The notes: generated by a model from the sequence alone, not told the origin. 64,000 bases of DNA from Ascarosepion bandense (GCA_037127315.1 JBBBDQ010000445.1:67001-131000), one strand, 5' to 3'. Positions 33,193 through 44,269 are shown, numbered from the stretch's first letter. Translations and numbers: made by a program.

Positions 33193-33378
33193 TACGCATC
33201 GTTCATTCAGTAATTCAGTAATGAATTAGAACACTCTTAGCCACTGGTGTATGTTTACATAGCATATCACACGTTAAATTCTGCCTCTTTCTCAGGTGTC
33301 TCTGATGTCAATTCGGTCGGGTTTCAATTCTGGCTAAAACCAATCGGATGTCTAACCGTATTGTCTGCAGATGACTAT
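33193..33378 (+). mobile_element. 301-bp element copy with ribozyme core cleanly deleted
   Basis: Forward-strand homologue of the element: GTTCATTCAGTAAT body, box B-like GGGTTTCAATTCTGG (33319-33333), then GGATGTCTAACCGTA joined directly to TTGTCTGCAGATGAC at 33360/33361. The missing piece is the CTGATGA box, stem II, GAAA and stem III. Both strands of stem I and the GTC site remain. Box A is also lost. Confidence 0.75.
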
Positions 33379-33381
33379 ATA

Positions 33382-33433
<52 letters not shown>

Positions 33434-33434
<1 letters not shown>

Positions 33435-33916
33435 TGTGTGTATTTTGGCAGCATTTTTTCATTAATGCAGGTTTCATTGAATAATATAGACAAGTTTTGT
33501 CTATTAATTTTGTGTAGGATCCGTTCATACCGTCTGATATACTTGATGGTGATGTCGTTGAAAGACAACAAAAAATCACAGTAATTGTTGAATTTTTTAT
33601 CGGGTCTAAGCTTTCGGCTCACATAAGCCATTATCAAAGAGTAAATATTAACACACAGTAAACATAGAACATTTAATTAATATTTAATTAATTATTTGTT
33701 AATAGCTTAAATGTTCTATGTTTATTGTGTGTTAATATTTACTCTTTGATAATGGCTTATGTGAGCCGAAAGCTTAGACCCGATAAAAAATTCAACAAAT
33801 ACTGTGATTTTTTGTTGTCTTTCAACGACATCACCATCAAGTATATCAGACGGTATGAACGGATCCTACACAAAATTAATAGACAAAACTTGTCTATATT
33901 ATTCAATGAAACCTGC

Positions 33917-33922
<6 letters not shown>
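33434..33922. mobile_element. Head-to-head PLE 5' ends, pair 3
   Basis: Reverse arm 33434-33675 and forward arm 33708-33922 meet at an AATTAATATTTAATTAATTA centre. The arms encode MAYVSRKLRPDKKFNNYCDF, LLSFNDITIKYIRRYERIL and NRQNLSILFNETCI, both open for about 75-109 codons. The reverse arm extends further (NEKMLPKYTQ). (TA)n flanks both sides. Confidence 0.85.
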
Positions 33923-33964
<42 letters not shown>

Positions 33965-34110
33965 TATTAATAAATTATAACATTGATATGTTATAATATC
34001 ACTACAAAAGTAGCTATTTTGTTTCGACACTTTTTGTGTCTTTTCAAGTGATGTTGTTATTTCGAAAAAAATCTATATATATATATATATTCGAAAATCT
34101 ATATATATAT
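33922..34110. repeat. (TA)n blocks with a degenerate hammerhead-like core at 34021-34048
   Basis: TA runs at 33922-33958 and 34074-34110. Reverse strand 34048-34021 reads CTTGAAAA, a perfect GACAC-AAAAA-GTGTC stem and GAAAC. It has stem II and the GAAA box of a hammerhead but a mutated CTGATGA box. Confidence 0.5.
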
Positions 34111-34129
34111 ATTCGAAAAGACTCGAACA

Positions 34130-34515
34130 TGTATAGAAAGTGAGACGAAGACAGGAGTTAGAGTGAGTGTGTATGTGTGTGAAAGAGAGAGGGGTAAGTG
34201 AGAGAAAGAATAAAAGTTATGGGAGATAGATATAAATAGACGAGAGAGAATGAAAATGAAGTAGAGAAAGAAGAGTGAGAAAGAATATGGCAGGGAGACT
34301 GCGAGAAGAGAAAAAGACAAACAAGAAAGCCTGGCGAGAAAAGGTGAGGTAGAAATTGGAGAGAGAAAAATATAGGAGCGAAGAGACAGAGAGAGAAAAT
34401 ATAAGGAAAGAACGAATGAGACAAAGAAAATAAAGACAGAGGTAGAAACGAAGAGGAAAAATAGAAGGACACAAAGACAAGAAACAAAAACAGAGAAAGA
34501 AAGGGAAGCCATATT
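34130..34515 (+). repeat. Purine-rich (GA-biased) tract
   Basis: Nearly pyrimidine-poor forward strand (GAGAAAGA-type sequence) with no exact period. The reverse-strand open frames are low-complexity Ser/Phe/Leu artefacts. It is separated from the main GA block at 35.4 kb by a Helitron insertion. Confidence 0.8.
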
Positions 34516-34525
34516 TTCCTTTATA

Positions 34526-34855
34526 TCTAAACTTATTTATAAATGGAACTTTGTCTGTGCGTATGGGTGGGTGGGTGTCTGCGTGTGTGTGTGTCCGTTA
34601 CCTATAGACTCCAAAACGGCTGAACCGATTTTCTTAAAAATTTACACAGTTGTACTATAAGCGTCTGCGAGTGTTCTTAGCTGGGTTTTGTGTCGAGGTA
34701 CCCCCGATAAATATCGAAAATAGATAATCGAAAAAATCGGGTTATAGAAGGAGTGGTCCGATTTTAATCAAATTTGATACACTCATAGACAAAGACATAA
34801 GAAACGATATTCAGAAGTTTCAAGGTTGCAGTTCTTACAATAGTGCAGAAAATCG

Positions 34856-34900
<45 letters not shown>

Positions 34901-35279
34901 CAAGATATTTGTGTGTGTGTCTGTTTATCTGCCTGTATGTCTGTATTTTTTTTTCAGTCCTTTTATTATAATTTTCGCTTCGGGTTTGGCTGTAAGTGGG
35001 TATAATTGTAGTTCTTAGTATCAGCCATGATCCCATTTACTCAGAGGACTTATTTAGCCTTCAAAATTCAGTTTATGACGAAAGATCTTATTTGATATTG
35101 ATGCCAGGAAATCAAAATTTGACTTACATCCATTCATTTTTCTTTCGGTTTCGCTTTAACTGGAAACAACTATTGCTTTTTAGTCTTTCGTGCCAATGTC
35201 CAAAGAGTCCGAGCTCCAGGACCATGGATTAGTTTTAAAGCTTTCATTACACCCGAGCAACGCCGGGCTATACTGCTGG
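34526..35279 (+). mobile_element. Non-autonomous Helitron, copy 6
   Basis: TCTAAACTTATTTATAAATGG start after A; internal (TA)n 34858-34896; terminal CCCGAGCAACGCCGGGCTAT then CTGCTGG followed by T. CTGG fits the CTRR terminus. Confidence 0.92.
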
Positions 35280-35293
35280 TATTAATATATGTG

Positions 35294-35388
35294 TTGCATA
35301 TTGGTTACAATTGTAACCTTTCTCTAAACTAATAGAGAATTATAATAAATTGTTTTAGAGAAAAGTTACAATTGAAACCAATATGCAA
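35294..35388. repeat. Inverted repeat, 37-bp arms
   Basis: TTGCATATTGGTTACAATTG through CTCTAAAC (35294-35330) is inverted at 35351-35388 with two or three mismatches around a 20-bp AT-rich loop. It could be a small foldback element or a cruciform. Confidence 0.85.
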
Positions 35389-35399
35389 TAAAGGATTTA

Positions 35400-35443
35400 T
35401 AGGAGAAAGAGTGAAGAAAAAAGAAAGACAAAGAGAGGATGGA

Positions 35444-35482
<39 letters not shown>

Positions 35483-37060
35483 GAGATAATACGTTGACAA
35501 AAAGAAAAGAGAGGTTGACATAAGAAAGAGAAATGAAGAAAAGAAAGAAACATAAGATAGATACACAGAAAAGGAAAGAGACAGGTTTTTATAAAGAAAA
35601 GAGGAGGAGAAGAGAAATACAGAGAAGAAAAAGAGAGAGAGAGACAAAGACAATAAAAAAAAGAGAGACAAAAAGACAAAATGTGAAAGAAAGTGTGAGA
35701 CAGTGAGACAAGTCTGCTTTTATCAAGAGGAGAGTGAAAGAAAGAGAAATGAAGAAAAGAAAAAGACAAAAAGAGACAAAAAGAGGAAGGAGTGAGACAG
35801 TGAAAGAAGTAAAATCATTAGCAAAAAGAGAAAGTGAAAAGAAAAAAGAGGATAGAAAGAAATCAAAGAAAGGCAAAGAGAGGCAACGAGAAAATAGAGA
35901 AAACCAAAAACAAAGAAAAGCACAAAGGAGAGACGATAAGACAAGTATGTTTTTATAAAGAGGAGAGGGAAAGAGAATAAAGAGAAAAGAAAGAGAGAAA
36001 AAGAGAAGAAAGTGTGAGACAACGAGAGAGGAAATATGATTGTGAGGAATAAAAGAGAGATAGAGAAAAACAAAAACAAAGAAAAGCACAAAGGAGAGAC
36101 GATAAGACAAGTATGTTTTTATAAAGAGGAGAGGGAAAGAGAATAAAGAGAAAAGAAAGAGAGAAAAAGAGAAGAAAGTGTGAGACAACGAGAGATGAAA
36201 TATGATTGTGAGGAATAAAAGAGAGATAGAGAAAAACAAAAACAAAGAAAAGCACAAAGGAGAGACGATGAGACAAGTATGTTTTTATAAAGAGGAGAGG
36301 GAAAGAGAATAAAGAGAAAAGAAAGAGAGAAAAAGAGAAGAAAGTGTGAGACAACGAGAGATGAAATATGATTGTGAGGAATAAAAGAGAGATAGAGAAA
36401 AACAAAAACAAAGAAAAGCACAAAAGAGAGACGATAAGACAAGTATGTTTTTATAAAGAGGAGAGGGAAAGAGAATAAAGAGAAAAGAAAGAGAGAAAAA
36501 GAGAAGAAAGTGTGAGACAACGAGAGATGAAATATGATTGTGAGGAATAAAAGAGAGATAGAGAAAAACAAAAACAAAGAAAAGCACAAAAGAGAGACGA
36601 TAAGACAAGTATGTTTTTATAAAGAGGAGAGGGAAAGAGAATAAAGAGAAAAGAAAGAGAGAAAAAGAAAAGAAAAAGTGAAAACGAGAGGAGAATTATG
36701 ATTGCGACAAAGAAAAGAGATAGAGAAAAACAAAAAGAGGAGAGAAAAACAAAAAAGGCGAAAAAAGAGAGACTATGAGACAAGTATGTTTTTATAAAGA
36801 GGAGAAGAAAAGAGAGATTAATAGAAAAAAGGAAGAGAGACAAATAGAGTCAAAGAGAAGAAAGTGTGAGACAACGAGAGGAGAGATAAGGAAAAGCAAA
36901 AAAAAAAGAGTGAAAGACAAAAAAGAAAGACGTGAGAGATAATAAGAGAGAGTGTGTGTGGGAGAGATAATAAAACAGATATGTTTTTATGAAGAGAGGA
37001 AGAAAAAAGAGAGAGAGAGAGAGAGAGAAAGAAGGAAGCAAAAGAGAGACTTAATGAAAA
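35400..37060 (+). repeat. Purine-rich satellite, 166-bp period
   Basis: The marker GTATGTTTTTATAAAGAGGA recurs at 35945, 36111, 36277, 36443 and 36609 (exactly 166 bp), with diverged units before (35590, 35705) and after (36784, 36979). Units 2-5 are nearly identical. A (GAAA)n lies at 35440-35481. The forward strand is almost all A and G. Since 166 is not a multiple of three, the reverse-strand open frames pass through all frames and cannot be a conserved repeat protein. Confidence 0.93.
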
Positions 37061-39080
37061 AAGTACTTACGACCGAAAATGTATCAGAAAAATAGCGAGA
37101 GCTGAGAACAATTGAGAAGCTGCGATTTTTTTGATGGAGAAAGATAGAATTCGACTTTGGTGACAGTCAAGCGAGGCGATGAAGTGTGATGTTGAAAGTT
37201 GCAATCGTTCGACCGTTCGCTTATAAATCACTGGCAGCTTTTGATTTCACACTTTTGAAACCATCCGCCATTCATAAGAAAACATCGATTATATTTTAAC
37301 ACGAACGAACCACTCTCTGTTCATTATATCATAATAAAATAATTCATTTTTTTTCTAAATAATGAATTCCAAGACAACGCAGCCATATTTTAACATGAAG
37401 AAGTGGTACGTTGTAATATGAATCAATGCTTTTAAAATGACATTTAAAAAATATGACAAATAACAATATAAAAGAAAATGGATGACAGTCAATAGACATT
37501 TCCAGACGAGTGACTTAGTTCGTCATCCCCTCACGTTTTCCACCGACATGAAGTAGAGTGATTATATTGAATCAATTGCTTTGTCTACGGCTAGGAAAGT
37601 TGGTTACCCGTGTCGTGCTTGAGAATTTTTTAAGCCCGAATGAATCTAGATTTATAAACCTACGAGCGGAACTAGTGGAATTTCCTGGAAAAGATAACTA
37701 TGATTTCCTGGAAAAATTTTACTTTTTCATACTACAAATGATAGTAACGTCTTCAACCATAAAGGTATTGGTTAATAAAATAACGATAACAAAGAGGGTA
37801 ATTTTATTAAAATATCTATAAAAGTAATGCCCATAGAAGATACTTTACTGTAATCTTATATTATATTAAGCAGCGTATGCACAGACCATAACCAAAATAC
37901 TGTACGCCATTTTGTGAGAGATTTTGAAAGAGAAAGTAATATCTTTTTATGACTGAAAAATCATGGCTCCTGTGTCCATTGTAAACATTTTTATCAAGAT
38001 TTTTAAAAAATAATAATTTCCAAAATAATTTTATTCATTTGTGAATGAGTACTGATAGTTTCATTATTGTATTTTTGCAAGAATTTCCAAATTAATGTTT
38101 GTCACCAAAAAAGTGTGTGATGCAATCATTACGTTTCCATTGTAAAACAGTCGTAACGTTTCTTTAGCCGCAAACTCAAATCAAAACAAAACTTTCTGAC
38201 AAAATTTGGAAAATGTTAGAGGGGATTAATTTTTTTTTTTAATTTTTTTTTTTTAAAATAATTAAAGTTACTTTAAGTTCTCCTGTGTTCATTGTAAACA
38301 GAAAAGACCAACTGAGTAATGGCCAAGAGTGTAGAGGCCAGAAATTTTGTTATCAGGTCGCTGGATACGACAACAAACCTACCTATTTTTACTATATTGT
38401 ACAGTACACACACATATACTCACACACACAATTACTGCTATAAGCACCAGCTTAAGCTGCTACTGCTACGGTAATTCTATAGGCTCACTCCTCCTACTCT
38501 CTCACTCTTTACTACCCTTCCATTTTGCAAAAGTGAGAGAAAGGCCTAGGAGAGTAGTGTCTATAAAAAGATAGAGGGGAAGAGAAAGCTCGTGTAGAGA
38601 GTAAGTGTGTGATCTTTCTTCAGTGGTGTAACGGACGGAGGAGCTAAGTAAGTAACTAACTAACTAAGGAAGGAACAAGCATAAGTATTACATGATTATT
38701 CGTCCGTGCTTTGAATATTATTGCCATATCTCTCAGTCACGGCGAATGGATATCACCTCAAGGCGACCCCGTGTCTTGGGAGAATGTTGGGCCTAACCCC
38801 AGACTTCAAGAGGAATTCGTACATATGATCCATCGCAGAAAAAATATAAGTACCTGACGATTTGTGCTATCCTCTACCTTTACAAAACCAAGATGAGGCC
38901 CCAAAATGAAGTAATGCTGTCATGAAGCTGACCAGTTCTTTATTTTCCAGTCACATTAAACTCCAAAAGCGTCTCCGCGTCTTTGTGGGTGATGAACTAT
39001 CTCCCATCTTACAACCCCTTTCTCAGATTCACTTTATAGCCTCCGTTGCTCAATAGCTATTTCTATGTAAAGTATTCTGA
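37061..39080. other. No gene recognised; possible LTR-like block near 38340-38640
   Basis: Largely AT-rich. The block 38340-38640 has GC-richer sequence with TATAAAAAGATAGAGG at about 38562 and resembles the 7.2 kb LTR only in style (TATA preceded by an AGTAG/CTACTC-rich tract). 38750-38990 resembles a LINE RT fragment (GSHYRS-KYLT-like, then a SSHIKLQKRLRVFV-like reading near 38950), heavily decayed. Confidence 0.3.
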
Positions 39081-39082
39081 CT

Positions 39083-39490
39083 TCTCAACTTCGGTGGAGG
39101 GGGGCTGGTCATACACACCGCATGTAGAACAGTCGACTACCGGTGAGGGTCTTCTATGGTGAACTCTCCACGTGGAACGTTTGCCTGGCCAGCCAAAGTT
39201 GAGGTACAAAGGCAGCTTAAAGGAGACACTCAAGTACTGTGACATCCCATACTCCACCTGGGAATCAGCTGCTAAAGATAGAGCTGCCTGGAGATCCCAA
39301 ATGAAATCTGAGATTGCAAAATTTGAAGAGGGTCGCATCAGGGCCCTCAAAGAGAGACGCTAGAAACGGAAGGAGCACAAAAGCTCCATCCACCGGCTTG
39401 GGCCTGGCTTCTGATTCCCCTGTGCCTGCTGCAACAGGCTCTTCCGTGCAAAGATTGGCTTTATCAGCCACCCACCCAAATCCTTAGTGA
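39083..39490 (+). mobile_element. LINE ORF C-terminus with terminal zinc finger
   Basis: Frame reads RVFYGELST (39148), KLRYKGSLKETLKYCDIPYS and TWESAAKDRAAWRSQ (39200-39300), FEEGRIRALKERR stop. After a frameshift it gives CNRLFRAKIGFISH (about 39430-39470), the C-terminal C2H2-type finger common at the end of animal RTE-like LINE ORFs. A related fragment, reverse-oriented, is at 41.57-41.70 kb. Confidence 0.75.
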
Positions 39491-39956
39491 CCAAGAGTCA
39501 TGGTCTCCTTTGTCTGTGAAGGGCGAACTATTTATTCAGACACACTCCCTGTCCCAGTTCCACCAGTTCCAACCTTCACGTCTAAGAGTCGCTATGCCAC
39601 GCACATTTTAGCGAACCACTCTTCCGCTTCGGATTCCATTACTGAGATGCATGTTCCATTCGAGGAGCTTCTTCCAGTGAACACATTTTGTGGAACCTAC
39701 TGTCAAGAGGGTACTTTCCCGATCATTACAGTCCTGTTATTTGACCCACCGCTGGCCCTTCGCGTTATCCACTACCAAATAAGGATTAAAACGAAATCCT
39801 GTTCAGTTTTATGGACAGGAGCTGACCAGTTCTTCATTTTCCAGTCTTGATCGAGTCTAAAAGCCTCTCCGCGTCCTTGTGTACGAGAAATTATTTTACA
39901 AAAGATTGTCGGTTCCCGATATCGCTCCAGTAAGTACCTGATCTAATAAATTACCT

Positions 39957-40130
39957 GATAGATTTTCCTATAGTAGGTTGCCATTATTTTCTGCTTGTTA
40001 ACAACCAAGTCTATAGAACCTAATCTGACCTGCTATTTAACCCATAGCTGGAGGGAGAAGAGATGGATTAATACCATTCCCAAGGGTAAGTGAATGCAAC
40101 AAATTCCACTGGAATTCAAACTCGGCTCTG
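39957..40130 (-). mobile_element. tRNA-derived SINE fragment
   Basis: Contains AGGTTGCCATTATTTTCTGC, ATAGAACCTAATCTGACCTG, TAACCCATAGCTGGAGGGAG and the degraded box B region GAATTCAAACTCGG. Promoter end truncated. Confidence 0.8.
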
Positions 40131-40770
40131 CGATTTATCATTGGGCTTTAAACTAACCCCAGACCTCAAGTGGGACTCGTACAAACGATCCATCAATAAA
40201 GATGCAGAAAAAATTGTCGGTTCCCTGTATCGCTCCAGTAAGTACCTGACCACTCGTGTTATCCTCTACGAGATCAGACCTAAAATAGAACCCTGTTGGG
40301 ACATTTGATCAGGAGCTGACCAGTTCTTCATTTTCCGGTCACGACAGAGTCTAAAAGCCTCTCAGCTTCCTTGTGTACAATAAATAATTTTACAAAGCAT
40401 TGTCGGTTCCCTGTATCGCTCCAGTAAGTACCTGACCACTCGTGTTATCCTCTACCAGATCAGACCTAAAATGGAACCCTGTTGAGACATTTGATCAGGA
40501 GCTGACCAGTTCTTCATTTTACGGTCACGACAGAGTCTAAAAGCCTCTCGGCTTCCTTGTGTACAATAAATTATCTTATAAAACATTGTCGGTTCCCTGT
40601 ATCGCTCCAGTAAGTACCTGAACACTCGTGTTATCCTCTACTAGATCAGACTTAAAATCGAATCCTGTTGGGACATTTGATCAGGAGCTGACCAGTTCTT
40701 CATTTTCCGGTCTCGATAGAGTCTAAAAGCCTCTCGGCTTCCTTGTGAGCAGCGAATTATTTTCCACTCT
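40130..40770 (+). mobile_element. LINE RT C-terminal fragment amplified as 186-bp tandem repeats
   Basis: The first copy has the longest reading: LGFKLTPDLKWDSYKRSINK, then IVGSLYRSSKYLTTRVILYE and IRPKIEPCW (40140-40300). The segment starting TGTCGGTTCCCTGTATCGCT repeats at 40216, 40401 and 40587 (185 and 186 bp); a more diverged start is at 39905. Each unit also holds TTCTTCATTTTCCGGTCWCG. Stops in every unit. Confidence 0.82.
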
Positions 40771-41010
40771 ATAATCACTTTTCTCCTCTTGCTGTTCCAT
40801 TTGTTCTCTTTTTTTCTCCCTTAGACCATCGCCCCCATTGGAGAACAGACCATCGAAGACACGTCACAATCGCACACTCTTCAGGGCTGCTATTGCCGTC
40901 GTTGCCTCTGTATCTTATCCTTTTAACAGATAGGGGTCTTAAACCTACACAAACCCATTTATCTTATATAAGCTGGTTTTGAATTTGGACTTTTTCCTCC
41001 TCCTAGGCCG
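40771..41010. other. No recognisable feature
   Basis: T-rich spacer; nothing recognised. Confidence 0.35.
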
Positions 41011-41135
41011 ATTGCCAACCAAGGGTATAGAACCCATTCTGTCCTGGTGAAGAAAAAAAGTTATTTATACCTTTCTCAAGGTTATTAGTACGTAAGTGAA
41101 TATAATGAACTTGACGGGAATTCGAACTCTTATAA
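41011..41135 (-). mobile_element. tRNA-derived SINE fragment
   Basis: GATTGCCAACCAAGGGTATA, ATAGAACCCATTCTGTCCTG and box B region GGGAATTCGAACTC on the reverse strand. The middle of the SINE is deleted. Confidence 0.75.
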
Positions 41136-41278
41136 ATTACTCCACCGTGCCTTCTGTTAAACTAAGTTGAGTATTATAAGTCTCAACAGTCGCTGAAAAC
41201 ACAGGGCCTTACTGAGAGGACATCATTTAAATGCTTAGGGTGAAAATTGACGGTCCGCACGGTGACGATCGAACATCA

Positions 41279-41728
41279 CTAGTGTGGTCTTGGAGACATT
41301 GAAGGTGACAATTTCTTCTGCCACTGAGCTGTTTGGGCTAGGTCGGGAGAGAGATCACCCGTTTGACTCTGATCATCTAAAGTCTTAGAGGTGCACTCAT
41401 ATGACGTTCGATCATCAGAATAGATATCCGCAAATAATCGGGAGTCCTGGGTAAGATGATAAACTAGATCTGGCAGCAAGGCCCCTAACCAGGAGATTTT
41501 AAAGAGTGTGGAACAACCTCTTAATTGCTGTTGTCCCCAGATCTTCACTTGGGATCTCCATGCAACTCTATCTTTAGAAGTGGATTCCCAGGTGTAGTAT
41601 GGGATGTCACAACATTTGAGTGTCTCTTTTAAGCTGTCTTTGTACCTCAACTTTAGCCGCCAAGGGAACGTTGCTGTTGTCCCCAGATCCATCCTGACCC
41701 GGGGTGGTATCACCTGTTGGGGTCCCAA
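41279..41728 (-). mobile_element. LINE fragments joined out of order
   Basis: An open 149-codon reverse frame. The first part (LKLRYKDSLKETLKCCDIPY, YTWESTSKDRVAWRSQVK) is the C-terminal block seen at 39.2 kb. The second part (SRLFADIYSDDRTSYEC, LSPDLAQTAQWQKKL) resembles the catalytic FADD-type palm and following helix of a Jockey/CR1-class RT. Palm sequence should precede, not follow, the C-terminal block, so this is a chimera by rearrangement, not a gene. Confidence 0.65.
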
Positions 41729-41989
41729 TTATGGGTAAATAATTAAGCATCAAAACTCGGTAAAAACACTATGAATTATAAAAATATGTTTTTATAGTAA
41801 AAACACCAGCAATATATATCCAGAGTGAAAAAAGGTTCCCAGCAACACATTTTTGTAAAAATAAACAATAAAATATTAGCAGTAATAAAGACATTTTTCA
41901 AAAATAAAATAAAAATATTAGCAGTAATATTCTTTTTGACAAAAAAAAATCTAGCAGTACATGTTTTTGTTAAAGATATTTTTAATGCT

Positions 41990-43207
41990 CACAAGAAAAT
42001 TGAATTTCGGCATTAAATGACCCATAAAAGGTTCATGCAAGGGTCATTGAATAAATAAGGTGAATTTTTCCGTATAAGGACTTCTAATACAGATAGAAGC
42101 TTAATTTTTTTCAGTTTTTTTTTCCTTTATTTCTTTTTCAAAGGGATTTAATTTTTTTTGCAGATTGAAAAGCAACTTTGAGAATTTTCGAGATTAACAA
42201 AGATAGCCGACCAAGAAGCATGCTCCAGGATTGAACAGAGGTCAGTTATCAAGTTTTTTGTTGCTGAAGGGTGCAAACCAGTTGAAATTCAGAGGAGAAT
42301 GTCAACCGTGTATGGTGCCACATGTTTCAGCCAAAAAAATGTCTACAAGTGGGCTAAATTGTTTAAAGAATTTTGAAAGTAACGATGAAGTCAAAAGTGC
42401 TGTGAGCGATTGGCTGAGACATCAGTCCAAAGACTTTTACGTTGAGGGAATACGGAATCTTGTGCACAGATGGAAAAAATGAGTGACACTGCTGGGAGAC
42501 TATGTTGAAAAATTAAAAAAAATAAGTTTCTATCTGTATTAGAAAAATTCACCTTAGAAAAATGCACCTCAGAAAAATTCACCTTATTTATTGAATGACC
42601 CTCGTATGCTGCTAAACAATCAAATCAAATCAAAACTCCCAAGAAAATTAAATTTCGGCATTAAATGACCCATAAGGAGTTGATATGCCGCTCAACAATC
42701 GAATCAAATCAAAGCTCCCAAGAAAATTAAATTTTAGCATTAAATGACCCATAAGGAGTTGATATGCCGCTCAACAATCGAATCAAATCAAAGCTCCCAA
42801 GAAAATTAAATTTCGGCATTAAATGACCCATAAGGAGTTGATATGCCGCTCAACAATCGAATTAAATCAAAGCTCCCAAGAAAAATTAAATTTCGGCATT
42901 AAATGACCCATGAGGAGTTGATATGCTGCTAAACAATCAAATCAAATCAAAACTCCCAAGAAAATTAAATTTCGGCATTAAATGACCCATAAGGAGTTGA
43001 TATGCCGCTCAACAATCGAATCAAATCAAAGCTCCCAAGAAAATTAAATTTCGGCATTAAATGACCCATAAGGAGTTGATATGCCGCTCAACAATCAAAT
43101 CAAATCAAAGCTCCCAAGAAAATTAAATTTCGACATTAAATGACCCATAAGTAGTTGATATGCCGCTAAACAATCGAATCAAATCAAAGCTCCCAAGAAA
43201 ATTAAAT
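41990..43207 (+). repeat. 79-bp satellite array, split by a mariner
   Basis: Unit GCTCCCAAGAAAATTAAATT, TCGGCATTAAATGACCCATA, AGGAGTTGATATGCCGCTCA, ACAATCGAATCAAATCAAA. CTCCCAAG occurs at 42636, 42715, 42794, 42873, 42953, 43032, 43111 and 43190 (79 or 80 bp). A partial unit precedes the mariner (41990-42036), so the transposon landed inside the array at the TA of TTGATATGC. One diverged unit also lies at 23585-23622. Confidence 0.92.
42038..42604 (+). mobile_element. mariner deletion derivative (copy B)
   Basis: 567-bp element with terminal repeats (AAGGGTCATTGAATAAATAAGG at left; inverted CGAGGGTCATTCAATAAATA at right) next to TA. The left end begins MADQEACSRIEQRSVIKFFV (about 42203), then RMSTVYGATCFSQKNVYKWA. 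WAKLFKE is fused directly to FESNDEVKSAVSDWLRHQSK, deleting the whole catalytic core. The right end carries a local duplication of AGAAAAATTCACCT. Non-autonomous. Confidence 0.9.
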
Positions 43208-43560
43208 GTCAGAACTGGTCACGGCATAACTGAACTTGTCATAATTTGTCATGCTAACGCAGTAGGAGATCTTCATCAGGTAAGCATTAGTAGTAGACCT
43301 CCGTCGGTCAGGGTTGGCCGTGGGTAGTATTCTAGCATTATCTGCTTGGCTGGAGCATCGGCGTCTGTGACTGTAGAAACCGATGCGGGAGTGACAGTCT
43401 TTGTTGCAGAGGCTGCATTTATGCTTTGTTTCTGGTCTGTCGGAGCTGTCATTTTGCTTTCTGCGAACCCGTCTCCCCATGGCGACTTGTGTTAGTTGCT
43501 CCTCCTTTGATTTGAGTTGTTGGGCCAGTTTTTCCACTTCATTTGGTCCGGTTAACTGCT
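43202..43560 (-). mobile_element. LINE ORF C-terminus with C2H2-like finger
   Basis: Reverse frame: PNEVEKLAQQLKSKEEQL, then KHKCSLCNKDCHSRIGFYSH and RRRC. The CxxCxxxCHSRIGxxSH motif terminates many animal endonuclease/RT LINE ORFs. The remainder toward 43202 has no known domain. 5' part absent. Confidence 0.7.
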
Positions 43561-43984
43561 ACGCATTAATGCCTGAAGAAGAAAACGGGAAGACATAAGT
43601 GTATATTTATTGTATGGTAATTAATACATATTATAAATAAAGAAACTACGGGGGCCATACCACTCATATTTTGAAGATACAAAAATACAGAGCATTGATA
43701 TTTCGACACAACTGACAGAGAATATTTCTTGGTCTTATTTTGGAATGTCTTTTATCGTAGTTTTTACTTTTTTGCAAACGAAGGAAACATATGGAATAAA
43801 TTTGGTTTTGTGAAATGAAAGAGAATTTCTATTAGGCTTTTGCAGTTGATAAGAGTTTCGGCGGGAAATGCAACGGACGATGAGAAGGCAGTGGAGTCGA
43901 AGCTGTTCATATAAATTCTTAAAATTAATTAGCTCTGTCAGCTAATAGTTGTGTAGTTTTTGCTATCTCATCTGTCTTTGTGAA

Positions 43985-44091
43985 TTCATTATCTATCTAT
44001 CTAGCTAGCCAGGTATCTCTTTCAGTCTATTTATATCTATCTATCTAGCTAGCTAGCTAGCCAGCTATCTCTTTCAGTCTATATCTATCTA

Positions 44092-44135
<44 letters not shown>

Positions 44136-44176
44136 TTCAGTCTGTTTATATCTATCTATCTATTTCAGTCTATTTA

Positions 44177-44249
<73 letters not shown>

Positions 44250-44269
44250 CAGTCTGTTTATATTATTTA

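Noticed and set aside
34099..37041. Several 100-220-codon reverse frames rich in Phe, Leu and Ser that look like membrane proteins
   Set aside because: Antisense of purine-rich satellite. The 166-bp period is not divisible by three, so the apparent protein repeats change frame.
41279..41728. Genuine 149-codon gene
   Set aside because: Composed of LINE C-terminal and palm-like pieces in the wrong order; a rearrangement.
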